Of a stretch of DNA of 39,283 bases, positions 17,263-25,309 are shown in pieces. Numbering within the stretch: the first letter of the stretch is position 1; the number at the start of each line of letters is the position of its first letter. This DNA is from Nitrospirota bacterium (GTDB lineage Bacteria; Nitrospirota; Nitrospiria; Nitrospirales; Nitrospiraceae): NCBI GenBank assembly GCA_022545705.1, contig JACZQN010000007.1, positions 1 through 39,283 on the forward strand. Reading direction: 5' to 3'. Both the position numbers and the translations under genes were made by a program. The notes below the pieces were generated by a model. The model was not told the DNA's origin, did not search any database, and saw only the letters and a program-made list of their open reading frames with translations.

Positions 17263-19041
17263 TTATGCCTTACCCTTCCTCTTGTTCGCGCGCCGTGTGA
17301 GGACCCACCCTTCCAAGAACACGATGCCGACCGCGATCACGGTGGGATAGATGTAGGTTTCCATCGGAATCGGCGGAATCAACACGGTGTAGTAGAACGA
17401 CGAGACGGCTAACTTGCGGCCCACATCGCCGTTATGTCCATCCCAGACGAAGAAGACGGTGGGGATATACTTGCCCACCTCAAAATAGGTATCTTCTTCG
17501 TAATCCGCCTTTACCGGCCGCTTGAACACGAGCGTCCACCGGCCGTCCTCCCACTCGGCGTTGAGGAGTGTGAGGTCCATAGCAAAGATATCCCGGTCTT
17601 CAAAGTCCTGATCCCAGCCCAGGCCGGTAAAGGCTCGCAGAGAACCGTCAGCCTCCCATTTCACAATATCAACGGGGTACTTTTCGTTCCCCCAGAAAAA
17701 CCGCGGCTTCTCGGGGGGAGGAATCTCTTGCCACTTCACTGGAAATTGAATCGCAAGGGCGTCGTTAAACACCCGATACTTGTTCTGTGCGGCTGCAATC
17801 GAGCCTGGCTCTCCGGTCGTCGGAAGCTGCTCCGAGACAAGGCCGTAGTCTTCCAAGTTCACTTCGGTCGGATCCCACTCCTGCTCCTCTGTCGCAATGC
17901 TTTGCGAGCGGTCATTCCACTGGAACATGAACGCGATCTCTTTGTCGTTGTACAGCGAGCGCACCCACACGTCATCGATTCGGTTCACGAAATTCCGTGG
18001 CTTATGCGTAATCTGGCCACCCAATGCCACGAGGCGTCGCTCGCGATTCTGCCAAAGCTCATGGTTGGGATCTCCAGGGAGCTCCCCTTCGATCGGACTC
18101 GACAAGACGACGAACTTAACCTTCGGCTTGTCGGTCAGGGGGTCGATCGGAAGCGGTTCCCCGTCGGGCCCCCGTTCACACAGCGATTGTACGAAGTTGG
18201 AGAGATGCCAACGCTCTTCAATCGTGGTGTTGTCCGCAAAGGACGGCATCGGCGTGCCGTTCATCCCGGTTGAGAAGGTCCTGAAAATGTTTTTGACATC
18301 GTAGGGGTCCCGCCGGCTTCCCCTGAAGTTCCAGCACTTGGTCTGGTCGGCCGGCTGGATTGGAAATCCCCAGTCATCTTTCAGGTTGAAGGCATTGCCA
18401 TCTCCGCGGCCCTTCACGCCGTGACACTCGAAACACTTCTGCTCCACGAAGAGCTCAGCGCCCCTCTTCAGGCTCTCCTCGGTCGGTGGAATGGGCTCGA
18501 GGTCGTCGATCTGCAGCACGGTATAGGTTTCAAATTCCTTGTCGTCGAACTCGCGATCCTGCACGAGCTCGGCGGTCACGAACGCAAGCACTTGACGACG
18601 CTGCTTTTCGGTGAGGATTCCGTCCCAAGACGGCATGCCCGACCCTGGCAGTCCATGCGTGACGGTCTGGAGCAGATCAACATCCGGAAGCGGCAACTCG
18701 CCGCTGGCGGTATGCCGAATCTTGAAGGTCCCCTGATTGAAATTCCTTGGACGCGGCCAGAGCCGATCAGCGGCCGGACCGTCCCCGGCGCCATCTACGC
18801 CATGGCACCACACGCATTTGGTAAAGTAGACACGCTTCCCGGCTTCAACATCCCCTGCCGACGGCATCGCGGGAAAAGCGGCTGCCTTGAACCCCTCCGG
18901 GACTTCCTCGGCTTCCCCAGCGTCTTCATCTTCGTCTTGCGCATAGGTTAAAACCGACGCGCTTCCTGAGAAGACCAAGGCGGTCCCCGCCGCAGCGACC
19001 AGCAGCAGCATCCTTATTTGTGTAAACCAACGGTCCTTCAT
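17263..19041 (-). CDS. Membrane-anchored dihaem cytochrome c fused to an NxrC-like (EB_dh) haem-b domain
   Basis: 592 residues. A signal peptide or anchor (about 10-34) is followed by an acidic linker and two cytochrome c domains with haem motifs CVWCH (76-80) and CFECH (203-207), each with a later Met that could be the axial ligand. Residues about 305-555 match the ethylbenzene dehydrogenase gamma fold, predicting an additional haem b. One transmembrane helix near 563-583 ends in a basic tail, so the protein faces the periplasm. It is the last gene of the oxidase operon, not next to NXR. It could relay electrons from NXR or soluble cytochrome c to the oxidase (inference). It may also be read as a membrane form of NxrC. 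Confidence 0.86.
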   Translation of the reverse strand: MKDRWFTQIRMLLLVAAAGTALVFSGSASVLTYAQDEDEDAGEAEEVPEGFKAAAFPAMPSAGDVEAGKRVYFTKCVWCHGVDGAGDGPAADRLWPRPRNFNQGTFKIRHTASGELPLPDVDLLQTVTHGLPGSGMPSWDGILTEKQRRQVLAFVTAELVQDREFDDKEFETYTVLQIDDLEPIPPTEESLKRGAELFVEQKCFECHGVKGRGDGNAFNLKDDWGFPIQPADQTKCWNFRGSRRDPYDVKNIFRTFSTGMNGTPMPSFADNTTIEERWHLSNFVQSLCERGPDGEPLPIDPLTDKPKVKFVVLSSPIEGELPGDPNHELWQNRERRLVALGGQITHKPRNFVNRIDDVWVRSLYNDKEIAFMFQWNDRSQSIATEEQEWDPTEVNLEDYGLVSEQLPTTGEPGSIAAAQNKYRVFNDALAIQFPVKWQEIPPPEKPRFFWGNEKYPVDIVKWEADGSLRAFTGLGWDQDFEDRDIFAMDLTLLNAEWEDGRWTLVFKRPVKADYEEDTYFEVGKYIPTVFFVWDGHNGDVGRKLAVSSFYYTVLIPPIPMETYIYPTVIAVGIVFLEGWVLTRRANKRKGKA

Positions 19042-19071
19042 CGGTGAACTCCTGAGCGAGTGGATCTCAGA

Positions 19072-20112
19072 TTAATCCCAAGTCCTCGGATAAAACCCGG
19101 TATGCCAGTACTCAAAGAGAATCACTTTCCAGATCTCGTCTGTCGTGAGGTGCTCCTCCCACCGCGGCATCGTAGATGCCCAGGGGAATGACTCACGGGG
19201 CAGCCCGATGCCGCCCTTGGAAACGCGCCAGAACAGAAACGTTTCTTGAAGCTGAGCGATCGTGCCCGAGTCGGTAAAGTTGGCCGGAATCGGATTGAAC
19301 GCAAACGCGTGTAACCCTCGCCCGTTCAGATTATCCCCGTGGCAGAAATGGCAATTCTGGAAAAAGACTTCTCCACCTTCCCGAACATGTTTCAGGTAGC
19401 CCTTCGCATCCGGATCCCACGGATTCGCATCAGGCTTCATGAGCCGCCCCATGCCCTGCTCGACAATGAGGTCATCGGTGAACCCCTGGTCATATTTCCC
19501 TTCCAGATCGACACGGTAGGGATTCTGCGCGGTCTGGAGCACGAACGTTCTCCCATGCACTTTGGTGGTGGCCGGTGGTGCCGGGTGGACTGTCCTCAGC
19601 TCAATAGGCTCCTCCAGGCTCGGCAGGAAAGATTGATAGGAAAACCCCCAGAGCAAAGCCGGGATGGCGATCAAATAGAACGTTCTGAGCGCCTTGTGAA
19701 ACGGCGTCATGGCATCCAGCACGTTCAGGATGGGCTGCTTGAACTGCTTCCAGTCCTCTTCGTTGCTGGACACCCACATAAAGACGGCGACTGCCGACAC
19801 CGCCAAATAGAGGGCCCGCACGCTATAAGGGATCGGCGGATAGATCCGAAATTTCAGGTACAACAGGAGGAAGACCCAAAACAGGGTCCCCTGCCAAAAC
19901 TTGGGAATCGCCAGCCCGTTTTGCGCAAGGAGATAGCTGAGGAGCGCGAACACGCCGACACAGGCAGTCAGCTCAATGAGCACCTGCATCGGCATGTAGC
20001 CTGGAACTAACTGAATCATCTGGGGCGAAACGAGGCCGCTCGACATGAGGAAGATAACGGCAAGGAAGATCCCACCAATTATTCCGCCGGCCCACAGGAT
20101 AAGCGATTTCAT
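19072..20112 (-). CDS. Membrane monohaem cytochrome c, four-helix N-terminus
   Basis: 346 residues. Four predicted transmembrane helices lie in the first 160 residues (about 5-25, 43-63, 74-92, 97-115) with another hydrophobic stretch near 144-160. A periplasmic cytochrome c domain carries CHFCH at 254-258 and a Met-rich tail (ASTMPRWEEH) that could supply the sixth ligand. AAGGAG lies before the ATG. It sits between the 441-aa and 592-aa cytochromes in the oxidase operon, with gaps of about 50 and 30 bases. It is likely a structural subunit of the same membrane complex. Confidence 0.86.
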   Translation of the reverse strand: MKSLILWAGGIIGGIFLAVIFLMSSGLVSPQMIQLVPGYMPMQVLIELTACVGVFALLSYLLAQNGLAIPKFWQGTLFWVFLLLYLKFRIYPPIPYSVRALYLAVSAVAVFMWVSSNEEDWKQFKQPILNVLDAMTPFHKALRTFYLIAIPALLWGFSYQSFLPSLEEPIELRTVHPAPPATTKVHGRTFVLQTAQNPYRVDLEGKYDQGFTDDLIVEQGMGRLMKPDANPWDPDAKGYLKHVREGGEVFFQNCHFCHGDNLNGRGLHAFAFNPIPANFTDSGTIAQLQETFLFWRVSKGGIGLPRESFPWASTMPRWEEHLTTDEIWKVILFEYWHTGFYPRTWD

Positions 20113-20163
20113 CTTTGCGTCTCCTTACTTACACTGCTGCTTGCCGCCCAAAATCGGTAGATT

Positions 20164-21489
20164 CTATGTAATGGGAGGTGGCTCTTTCCCTTCCTCAAGT
20201 TGGGAAAGGTAGTCGACGATCTTGTTGACCGCTCCGGCGTCCAGGAGCTTCCCGAATTCCTTGGGCATTTGGTTGTCCGGAAAACCAGGCACCACAAACG
20301 CGCTTGGGTTCAGGATGGATTCCGTCACGTATTCTCGAACCGACTTCGCCTTTCCTCCTCCTGGCGACCTTTTGTACTCAGGGGACCTTAGTCTCCTTGG
20401 GGCACTGGTGCCCTCCTCGAGCTTCGGGCCGATCTTGCCAATTGCCCCTTCAATACCCGGTATCGTGTGACAGGTCACGCATACCCCCTTCGTAAAGATC
20501 TCGTTCACCGGCTCCTCGCCGGTCGCCAGAACCCCACCAGCCGCTGGGGCCTCTACGTCAGTGGCCGCCTTGGGACGATCAGCTTCAGGAATAAACTTCT
20601 CGTACGACGCGAGAATCTCGTCGAACGTGGGTGGCTCTTTCCCCTCACGAACATACATCCAGGTATCCACCGCCGCCAGCTCGCCAAGCGTCAAGGAGAT
20701 GGGCGGCTTATGGATCCTCGGCATCTGGCTTTCCCGGTCATTCGAGCCTTTGAGGCCGAACTCCTCCACCACAAAGCAACTCGGACAGGCATGCGATTCC
20801 GCAATGTATTCCTGGACAGTCTCAGCCGTGCCGGCCCCTGGGAACGCTTCTTTGTCAACGGTATCCCGTGCCTCGGGGTTGCCTTTGCTGTAACGCGGAT
20901 CCTCCAATCGCTCCTTCGATCGATCAGCGATCCCAAACAGATTGGGAGCCCGCTCGCTCAAAAAGCCTTTGTTAAACCCGTGACAGAGGGGACACTGGCC
21001 TTTCCCAATGGCACCCTGAACTCTGCTCTGGCCGATCCCGCCGAAGATAATCTTCTCGCCCTCGTCAGCCAACTGCAGGGGCGACATGCCGCTGAAATCC
21101 AACTTGACCTCCGGAGGAGGAAAGCCGCCTTCCACTTGGGGCAGCCAGTTTCCGTACCCCGAGAGCGCCGCCGCGACCAAGAACATGAACCCGCCGATCT
21201 TGAGCAGCGCACCGATGTTTTTGAAATAGATCCCCATCATGAACGCGAGGGCGGTGACCAGCACGAGGGAGACTGGGACAAGCCGTGAATTGCCGAAAAA
21301 GCTCACCTTAAAGTTTTCAATCGCCATCAACGCCAAGAGGGCAGCGATGATACCGATGAAGGTCTTGAAAACTGCGCGCTGCCTGACTTGGGGATCCTTG
21401 AGACCGAATTGGAAGTATACGAGTAGACAGAATAAAACAACCAACACCGGCCATCCAAGGACGATCGCTGAACCTACTAACTCCAGCAC
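20164..21489 (-). CDS. Membrane dihaem cytochrome c, four-helix N-terminus
   Basis: 441 residues. Four predicted transmembrane helices (about 7-27, 43-58, 70-88, 96-112) are followed by a periplasmic region with two c-haem motifs, CPLCH (166-170) and CVTCH (337-341). A CPSC at 235-238 lacks the histidine and is probably not a haem site; it may bind metal or form a disulfide. The start is a GTG at 21489 with GGGAGG upstream. It lies between the bd-like oxidase and the monohaem cytochrome, with an intercistronic hairpin at 21504-21538. It is the best candidate for direct electron delivery to the oxidase (inference). Confidence 0.86.
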   Translation of the reverse strand: MLELVGSAIVLGWPVLVVLFCLLVYFQFGLKDPQVRQRAVFKTFIGIIAALLALMAIENFKVSFFGNSRLVPVSLVLVTALAFMMGIYFKNIGALLKIGGFMFLVAAALSGYGNWLPQVEGGFPPPEVKLDFSGMSPLQLADEGEKIIFGGIGQSRVQGAIGKGQCPLCHGFNKGFLSERAPNLFGIADRSKERLEDPRYSKGNPEARDTVDKEAFPGAGTAETVQEYIAESHACPSCFVVEEFGLKGSNDRESQMPRIHKPPISLTLGELAAVDTWMYVREGKEPPTFDEILASYEKFIPEADRPKAATDVEAPAAGGVLATGEEPVNEIFTKGVCVTCHTIPGIEGAIGKIGPKLEEGTSAPRRLRSPEYKRSPGGGKAKSVREYVTESILNPSAFVVPGFPDNQMPKEFGKLLDAGAVNKIVDYLSQLEEGKEPPPIT

Positions 21490-21503
21490 CTGACAACCCT
21501 CCC

Positions 21504-21538
21504 TGGTCGCATCCTCGGCTGAACCGAGGATGCGACCA
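21504..21538 (-). promoter_or_regulatory. Intercistronic stem-loop between the bd-like oxidase and the dihaem cytochrome
   Basis: A perfect 15-base-pair stem with a CTGAA loop (21504-21518 with 21524-21538) lies between the oxidase stop at 21571 and the GTG start at 21489. There is no T-run, so it is not a standard terminator. It sits just before the ribosome site of the downstream gene. An RNA-processing or partial-termination role setting subunit ratios is plausible. Confidence 0.7.
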
Positions 21539-21570
21539 TTGAATTAGGATAGTAATTGGTTATGCAAAGG

Positions 21571-23523
21571 TTAGTGTCCAACAGCAGGCTGTGGGACTCT
21601 CCCGGGAACCGGAGCTGGCGCTTCCACAGGGACTTTCTTCACACCGAGCGTACCGAGCCAGAAGACGAACAGGATAGTGAACCAGAAGAACAACACGTTG
21701 AACGAAATCATATTCGCCGCGAAACCGGTCGTGTGGGTATAGGCCCAGGGCGAGTTATCCCGCATGATCTCGTTCACGTGCCAGAAGAGCCGGACCGAGG
21801 AGCGGATATACCCCATCAGCCCCATCATCCAGGTAAAGGCTGTGGCAAGCATAATCAGCGCGTACTGGGACCGCACTGAAATCTTCCCCCATTCAATCGG
21901 GCCGCTCATTTTTGCGCCCTTCAACATCGTGAGGTTCAGAGCCGTCATGAAGAAGAGACACGACAGTGTCGTGACCACCTGGGGGACCGACAGACCCACG
22001 CGGACATTCGCGGGGATGTAATACCCGTAAATGGCCAACCAGATGATATTGAGATACGCCAAGCCGAAGAAACATCCCATAAAGATATCGCCAAACTTGG
22101 CCCAGGGGACGATCGGCACCTTGTTTCCGCGCATATACCAGATGAAGCTCAGCACGGTGGTCGTGATAATGACGTTGATGCCTCCGTTCTTGGCTGACAT
22201 GACCCCGTAAGCGCCCAACACCGGGTGCTGCTGACCGCCCATTGCCTTGAGCTCGGTCGGCGTCATCACGATCGTGTGGGGGGTAATGAAAACCAAGAAG
22301 CCGACCACCAAGATGAACACAAGATATTTGATGTACCGTTGGTATTTTTCGGCGCCACGCATCCGCCCCAAGGCCTGCCACAGATAATAATTGGAGCTGA
22401 GGAACAGGATGCCGATCATGGTCGCCTGAATGATGAAGAGCCACGCAAGCAACCCGCCCATCAGGGTGATCCCCATCTGCTGGCGGTAGGCATAGACTTC
22501 TCGCATCAGCCAGTAGCCGGCAAACGGCAGCGGGATGAGGAACATGACGCCGATTGCCATCGCAACGTAGCCCATCCAGTCGTAGTGGGCACGCTCCTCA
22601 TCGTTCTTCGCCGACAAGAACCGGTACGCGGCATAGGCAGCCACCACGCCACCACCAAAGGCCATATTGCCCAGAAGCCGGTGGACATTGAGCGGGTTCC
22701 ACAGCGCGGTGTGGAGCACGTGCCAGATGTTCCCAAGATACCGCCCCTGCTCGTCCACCCCGGCCGGCGACATCATGAACCCGATCCAAGAATTCGCCAG
22801 CATCATCAAGGTTGTGCCGATCACGTTGAGGACGACCGACATGCTCAGATGGATCCATTTGAGCAGCCCTTCCTTCATCTTGTCCCAGCCGTAGTAATAG
22901 ATGTAAATCGTTCCGCTCTCGGCCACGAACAGCAGCGCGTAGATATGCATGACCGGCCGGAAGATGCTGGAGAGGTAGCCAAAGAAGGCTGGGTAGAGCG
23001 TCAGGAAGGTGAAGATCAAGATGCCGCCCAGAATCGCCGTGATCGAATAGGCGGTGATGCTGATTTTGATGAAGTCATACGCAAGCTGATCATACTTCTT
23101 CGACATGGCCTTGTCCTTCGACATGATCCCCACGAACTCGATGATCATGCAGAAGATGGGCACGGCGAGGACAAAGCTGCCGTAGTACAGATGCTGTTGG
23201 TTGGCAAACCAGAGAAGCACACGGCTCTCGAAATTATAACGGGGATAGGATCTAAGATCGTCTTCCGTTTTCGGGGCGGGCAGCCCGGACACGATGCCCT
23301 CAGTTTTGTAGTAGACGTCCCGACCCATCTCGACCTTCTGTCCTTCCTCGACAGCATCACCCTCTTGTTCCGCCAACACGTCGGGCGGTGGCCCGCCTGC
23401 TGCAGGCGCCCCTCCTCCAGCCGCAAGCGCGGGTATGGAGACAAGGATCGGGAACATCAGGAGGCCAATCATCGCGCTCAGCGCCATGATCGCCATCAGC
23501 TTCTTCCTGGTCTGACCGCCCAT
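21571..23523 (-). CDS. Cytochrome bd-like oxidase, 650 aa (Nitrospira-type)
   Basis: A polytopic membrane protein with an N-terminal signal or anchor helix (10-34), a short exported segment and about 14 further hydrophobic helices. It resembles the unusual bd-like oxidases described in Nitrospira as putative terminal oxidases. Conserved histidines include His111 (in QQH, comparable to a CydA haem ligand), His193, His225, His268, His271, His281, His416, His433 and His582. The CydA quinol-loop motif GRQPW is not seen, so electrons may come from the co-encoded cytochromes c, not quinol (inference). AAGGAGG precedes the ATG. It follows two tiny membrane proteins. A closely similar paralogue lies at 27330-29231. 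Haem types and oxygen reduction are not provable from sequence. Confidence 0.86.
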   Translation of the reverse strand: MGGQTRKKLMAIMALSAMIGLLMFPILVSIPALAAGGGAPAAGGPPPDVLAEQEGDAVEEGQKVEMGRDVYYKTEGIVSGLPAPKTEDDLRSYPRYNFESRVLLWFANQQHLYYGSFVLAVPIFCMIIEFVGIMSKDKAMSKKYDQLAYDFIKISITAYSITAILGGILIFTFLTLYPAFFGYLSSIFRPVMHIYALLFVAESGTIYIYYYGWDKMKEGLLKWIHLSMSVVLNVIGTTLMMLANSWIGFMMSPAGVDEQGRYLGNIWHVLHTALWNPLNVHRLLGNMAFGGGVVAAYAAYRFLSAKNDEERAHYDWMGYVAMAIGVMFLIPLPFAGYWLMREVYAYRQQMGITLMGGLLAWLFIIQATMIGILFLSSNYYLWQALGRMRGAEKYQRYIKYLVFILVVGFLVFITPHTIVMTPTELKAMGGQQHPVLGAYGVMSAKNGGINVIITTTVLSFIWYMRGNKVPIVPWAKFGDIFMGCFFGLAYLNIIWLAIYGYYIPANVRVGLSVPQVVTTLSCLFFMTALNLTMLKGAKMSGPIEWGKISVRSQYALIMLATAFTWMMGLMGYIRSSVRLFWHVNEIMRDNSPWAYTHTTGFAANMISFNVLFFWFTILFVFWLGTLGVKKVPVEAPAPVPGRVPQPAVGH

Positions 23524-23620
23524 AGCGAACCTCCTTAACAGTAACGACAGTGTTCAGCCAGCGCGTGGGAATCTTCAGGCTCGCGAGTCCTCGCGCACCC
23601 GGCCGACTGAACGTCGCACG

Positions 23621-23833
23621 TCATTTCCGGAACAGATACCAATAGTCCAGCCCTTGGTTATCCATCAAATAATGATTGACCAAGTGGAAATAGGCTATCG
23701 CGAACAGCAGGGAAAGAGTTACTGCGACATAGGTGTTATTCAAGAGTGCCTGGTTCTTCTTCCAAATCACCACGATCAGGACCACGGACAGCCCCATCAA
23801 CGCGTACCAAAAATTTGGGTTCGTTACATCCAT
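23621..23833 (-). CDS. Small two-helix membrane protein in the oxidase operon
   Basis: 70 residues with two predicted transmembrane helices (about 8-24 and 35-53) and a basic segment between them. No family is recognised. GGGAGA lies about 6 bases before the ATG. Its position just upstream of the bd-like oxidase (97-base gap) and after another single-helix ORF suggests a small accessory subunit, in the way CydX accompanies classical cytochrome bd (analogy only). Confidence 0.72.
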   Translation of the reverse strand: MDVTNPNFWYALMGLSVVLIVVIWKKNQALLNNTYVAVTLSLLFAIAYFHLVNHYLMDNQGLDYWYLFRK

Positions 23834-23872
23834 CTTACGTCTCCCACTTGATGAGGCCCAGGCAGGAATCGA

Positions 23873-23989
23873 TCAGCATGGGCATTGAATCCCGTTCAAC
23901 CAATAAAACCACCCTATGCCCAACGCGGCGGTGATGTAAAAGATTGCTTTGCCGATTTTGATCTGGATATCGTCTTCTAGTGCTTGCAT
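23873..23989 (-). CDS. 38-residue single-helix membrane protein, first gene of the oxidase operon
   Basis: A short ORF starting at the ATG 23989-23987, with GAGGAG about 6 bases upstream, and ending in TGA at 23873. The protein has an acidic N-terminus (ALEDDIQIKIGK), one hydrophobic helix (about 15-34) and ends in CPC. It precedes the 70-aa gene by 39 bases on the same strand. The strong ribosome site, the position and the membrane helix support a real small oxidase-associated subunit. Confidence 0.6.
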   Translation of the reverse strand: MQALEDDIQIKIGKAIFYITAALGIGWFYWLNGIQCPC

Positions 23990-24059
23990 CCTGTTCTCCT
24001 CGCTTAGGCAGGCTTAGTAGTACAACTTATCGGCTAGCCCCGTGGGGAAGGACTTCAAC

Positions 24060-24088
24060 TTGACAAAACACCAGACCTGTGATAAATG
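24060..24088 (+). promoter_or_regulatory. Putative plus-strand promoter before the 39-aa ORF
   Basis: A perfect TTGACA (24060-24065) on the plus strand is followed by an AT-rich GATAAATG segment at 24081-24088, giving a -10-like box at 15 to 17 bases spacing. The ATG of the small plus-strand ORF lies about 40 bases downstream. The -10 match is imperfect. Confidence 0.35.
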
Positions 24089-24128
24089 AAACCCGGTGTA
24101 ATCCTTCGGCCCTAATGAGAGGCCAAAA

Positions 24129-24248
24129 ATGAGGACGCATGAAATGGCTAGGAGTTCAAGATTATTCGATATTATAGTTTTGGCCGGTTTGACTGTCAAT
24201 ATAATTTTGGCTGTCTTCCTGATCCTCTATTACTTTGATTTTCTTTAA
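24129..24248 (+). CDS. 39-residue plus-strand single-helix membrane ORF
   Basis: The ATG at 24129 is preceded by GAGAGG at 6-base spacing, and the frame ends with TAA at 24248. After a short basic N-terminus (MRTHEMARSSR) there is one long hydrophobic helix (about 13-34) and a short YYFDFL tail. The region is AT-rich compared with its flanks. It lies alone on the plus strand, between the oxidase operon and the SUMF1-like gene whose stop is at 24252 (convergent, 3 bases apart). An alternative minus-strand frame at 24014-24199 starts with TTG, has no good ribosome site and is less convincing. Unknown function; possibly a toxin-like or regulatory peptide. Confidence 0.5.
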   Translation: MRTHEMARSSRLFDIIVLAGLTVNIILAVFLILYYFDFL

Positions 24249-24251
24249 CTT

Positions 24252-25157
24252 TCAGCTCGCCTGAGCGGGCGTTTCCCCACCCAAAATCTTCCCGGTTATC
24301 GCGCAGCGGAAGCCAATTGTTTCATCCCGAAAACCCGGTACCATGCGGCTCCGGCTCGTAATCCGGACATCGTTTCCCCTGCTCATGTACCCACCCCCGC
24401 GCATCACCTTATAGACGCCATGATCGGGCCCCATGGGGTTTCTCTTACTCGCATGACGATAGGCATCCTCCCCATACCAATCCTCAACCCACTCCATGAC
24501 ATTCCCGGCACCGTCCACCACCCCAAAGGGACTCACGTCCCGTTCGAAGGTTCCAACAGGCGCAGTGAATCGGTACCCGTCTTCGTTCCCCCAGTTTGAC
24601 GCTGTGCGCTCCAGCGCATTTCCCCAGGGCCAGAGCCGGCCATCCGTTCCGCGCATAGCCTTTTCCCACTGGGCTTCGGTCGGGAGGCGCTTGCCCCTCC
24701 ACCGGCAGTAGGCATCGGCATCCTCCCATGACACATACACGACCGGCTGGTTCGGGTCGCGCAAGCGCGCGATGTTTTTCGCGTACCGGGACGGTGGAGC
24801 AGCCTTGCGGTGGCCTGTCGCGGCCCGAAATTCTTGGTAGTGGCGATTCGTCACTTCGTAACGATCAATCAGATATGTGTCCAGGTGGACGGTTCCCTCA
24901 GGCTTTTCATCGTAGCCACCGGCGTTCGTCCCGCGGAGAAAGCTGCCGGCCGGGATGCGCACTATTTGTGGTTCGATCGGCGCCTGGCTGACGGCAACTG
25001 TGGTTCCGGCTCCCGGTTGATTGTCCGTCTCTTGCGCATCGGGGGAACCCACCTCGGGCGGAGGCGGCTTGGTCCCTCTCAGAATCCCCATCACCGGCAG
25101 GCTCGTCATGAACAAGACTGCCAGCAGAATAGCTACTTTGAACTTCGTTTCGAGCAT
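24252..25157 (-). CDS. Membrane-anchored SUMF1/FGE-fold protein (copy 1)
   Basis: 301 residues. An N-terminal helix (about 8-25) anchors or exports the protein, followed by a Pro-rich linker and an FGE-sulfatase (SUMF1) domain from about residue 65. Typical motifs are the RIPAGSFLRGT start, VSWEDADAYCRW with RLPTEAQWEKA, and NVMEWVEDWYG. The last part, VMRGGGYMSRGNDVRITSRSR, lacks the cysteine pair used by true formylglycine-generating enzymes, so it is probably not catalytic in that way. It lies at the end of the second oxidase locus, 152 bases after its paralogue at 25310-26200. A periplasmic structural or maturation role is possible, but unproven. Confidence 0.85.
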   Translation of the reverse strand: MLETKFKVAILLAVLFMTSLPVMGILRGTKPPPPEVGSPDAQETDNQPGAGTTVAVSQAPIEPQIVRIPAGSFLRGTNAGGYDEKPEGTVHLDTYLIDRYEVTNRHYQEFRAATGHRKAAPPSRYAKNIARLRDPNQPVVYVSWEDADAYCRWRGKRLPTEAQWEKAMRGTDGRLWPWGNALERTASNWGNEDGYRFTAPVGTFERDVSPFGVVDGAGNVMEWVEDWYGEDAYRHASKRNPMGPDHGVYKVMRGGGYMSRGNDVRITSRSRMVPGFRDETIGFRCAITGKILGGETPAQAS

Positions 25158-25183
25158 GGCTCCCAGGAGCGCTCTTCGTTATA

Positions 25184-25298
25184 CGTGATGCGTGAATCGC
25201 GGGGCAGTTGACAAGCGAGCAAGCTGACAGGCGGACAAGGTCCGGATAGGAGCTCGTCAGCTCACCCGCGCTTCACGGTTCACGCTTCACGTTTCACG
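25184..25298. repeat. Inverted array of heptameric and octameric repeats
   Basis: Between the two SUMF1-like genes, cgtgatg and cgtgaat (25184-25197) face four heptads cttcacg, gttcacg, cttcacg, tttcacg (25271-25298) in the opposite sense, so the ends can pair. Between them four octads run ttgacaag, cgagcaag, ctgacagg, cggacaag (25208-25239). A 13-base inverted match (cgtgaatcgcggg against cccgcgcttcacg, one mismatch) strengthens the hairpin. Related in design to 30354-30442. Confidence 0.75.
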
Positions 25299-25309
25299 TC
25301 TTTTGGCCG

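Noticed and set aside
20773-20787. Third haem site (CPSC) in the 441-aa cytochrome
   Set aside because: The histidine required after CxxC is missing (CPSCFV), so covalent haem is unlikely.
22225-23538. 437-aa plus-strand frame opposite the bd-like oxidase
   Set aside because: His/Asp-rich translation typical of an antisense of a membrane protein; no start signals.
24014-24199. 61-aa minus-strand frame in the gap before the SUMF1-like gene
   Set aside because: It starts with TTG, has no ribosome site, and competes with a better signalled plus-strand ORF.
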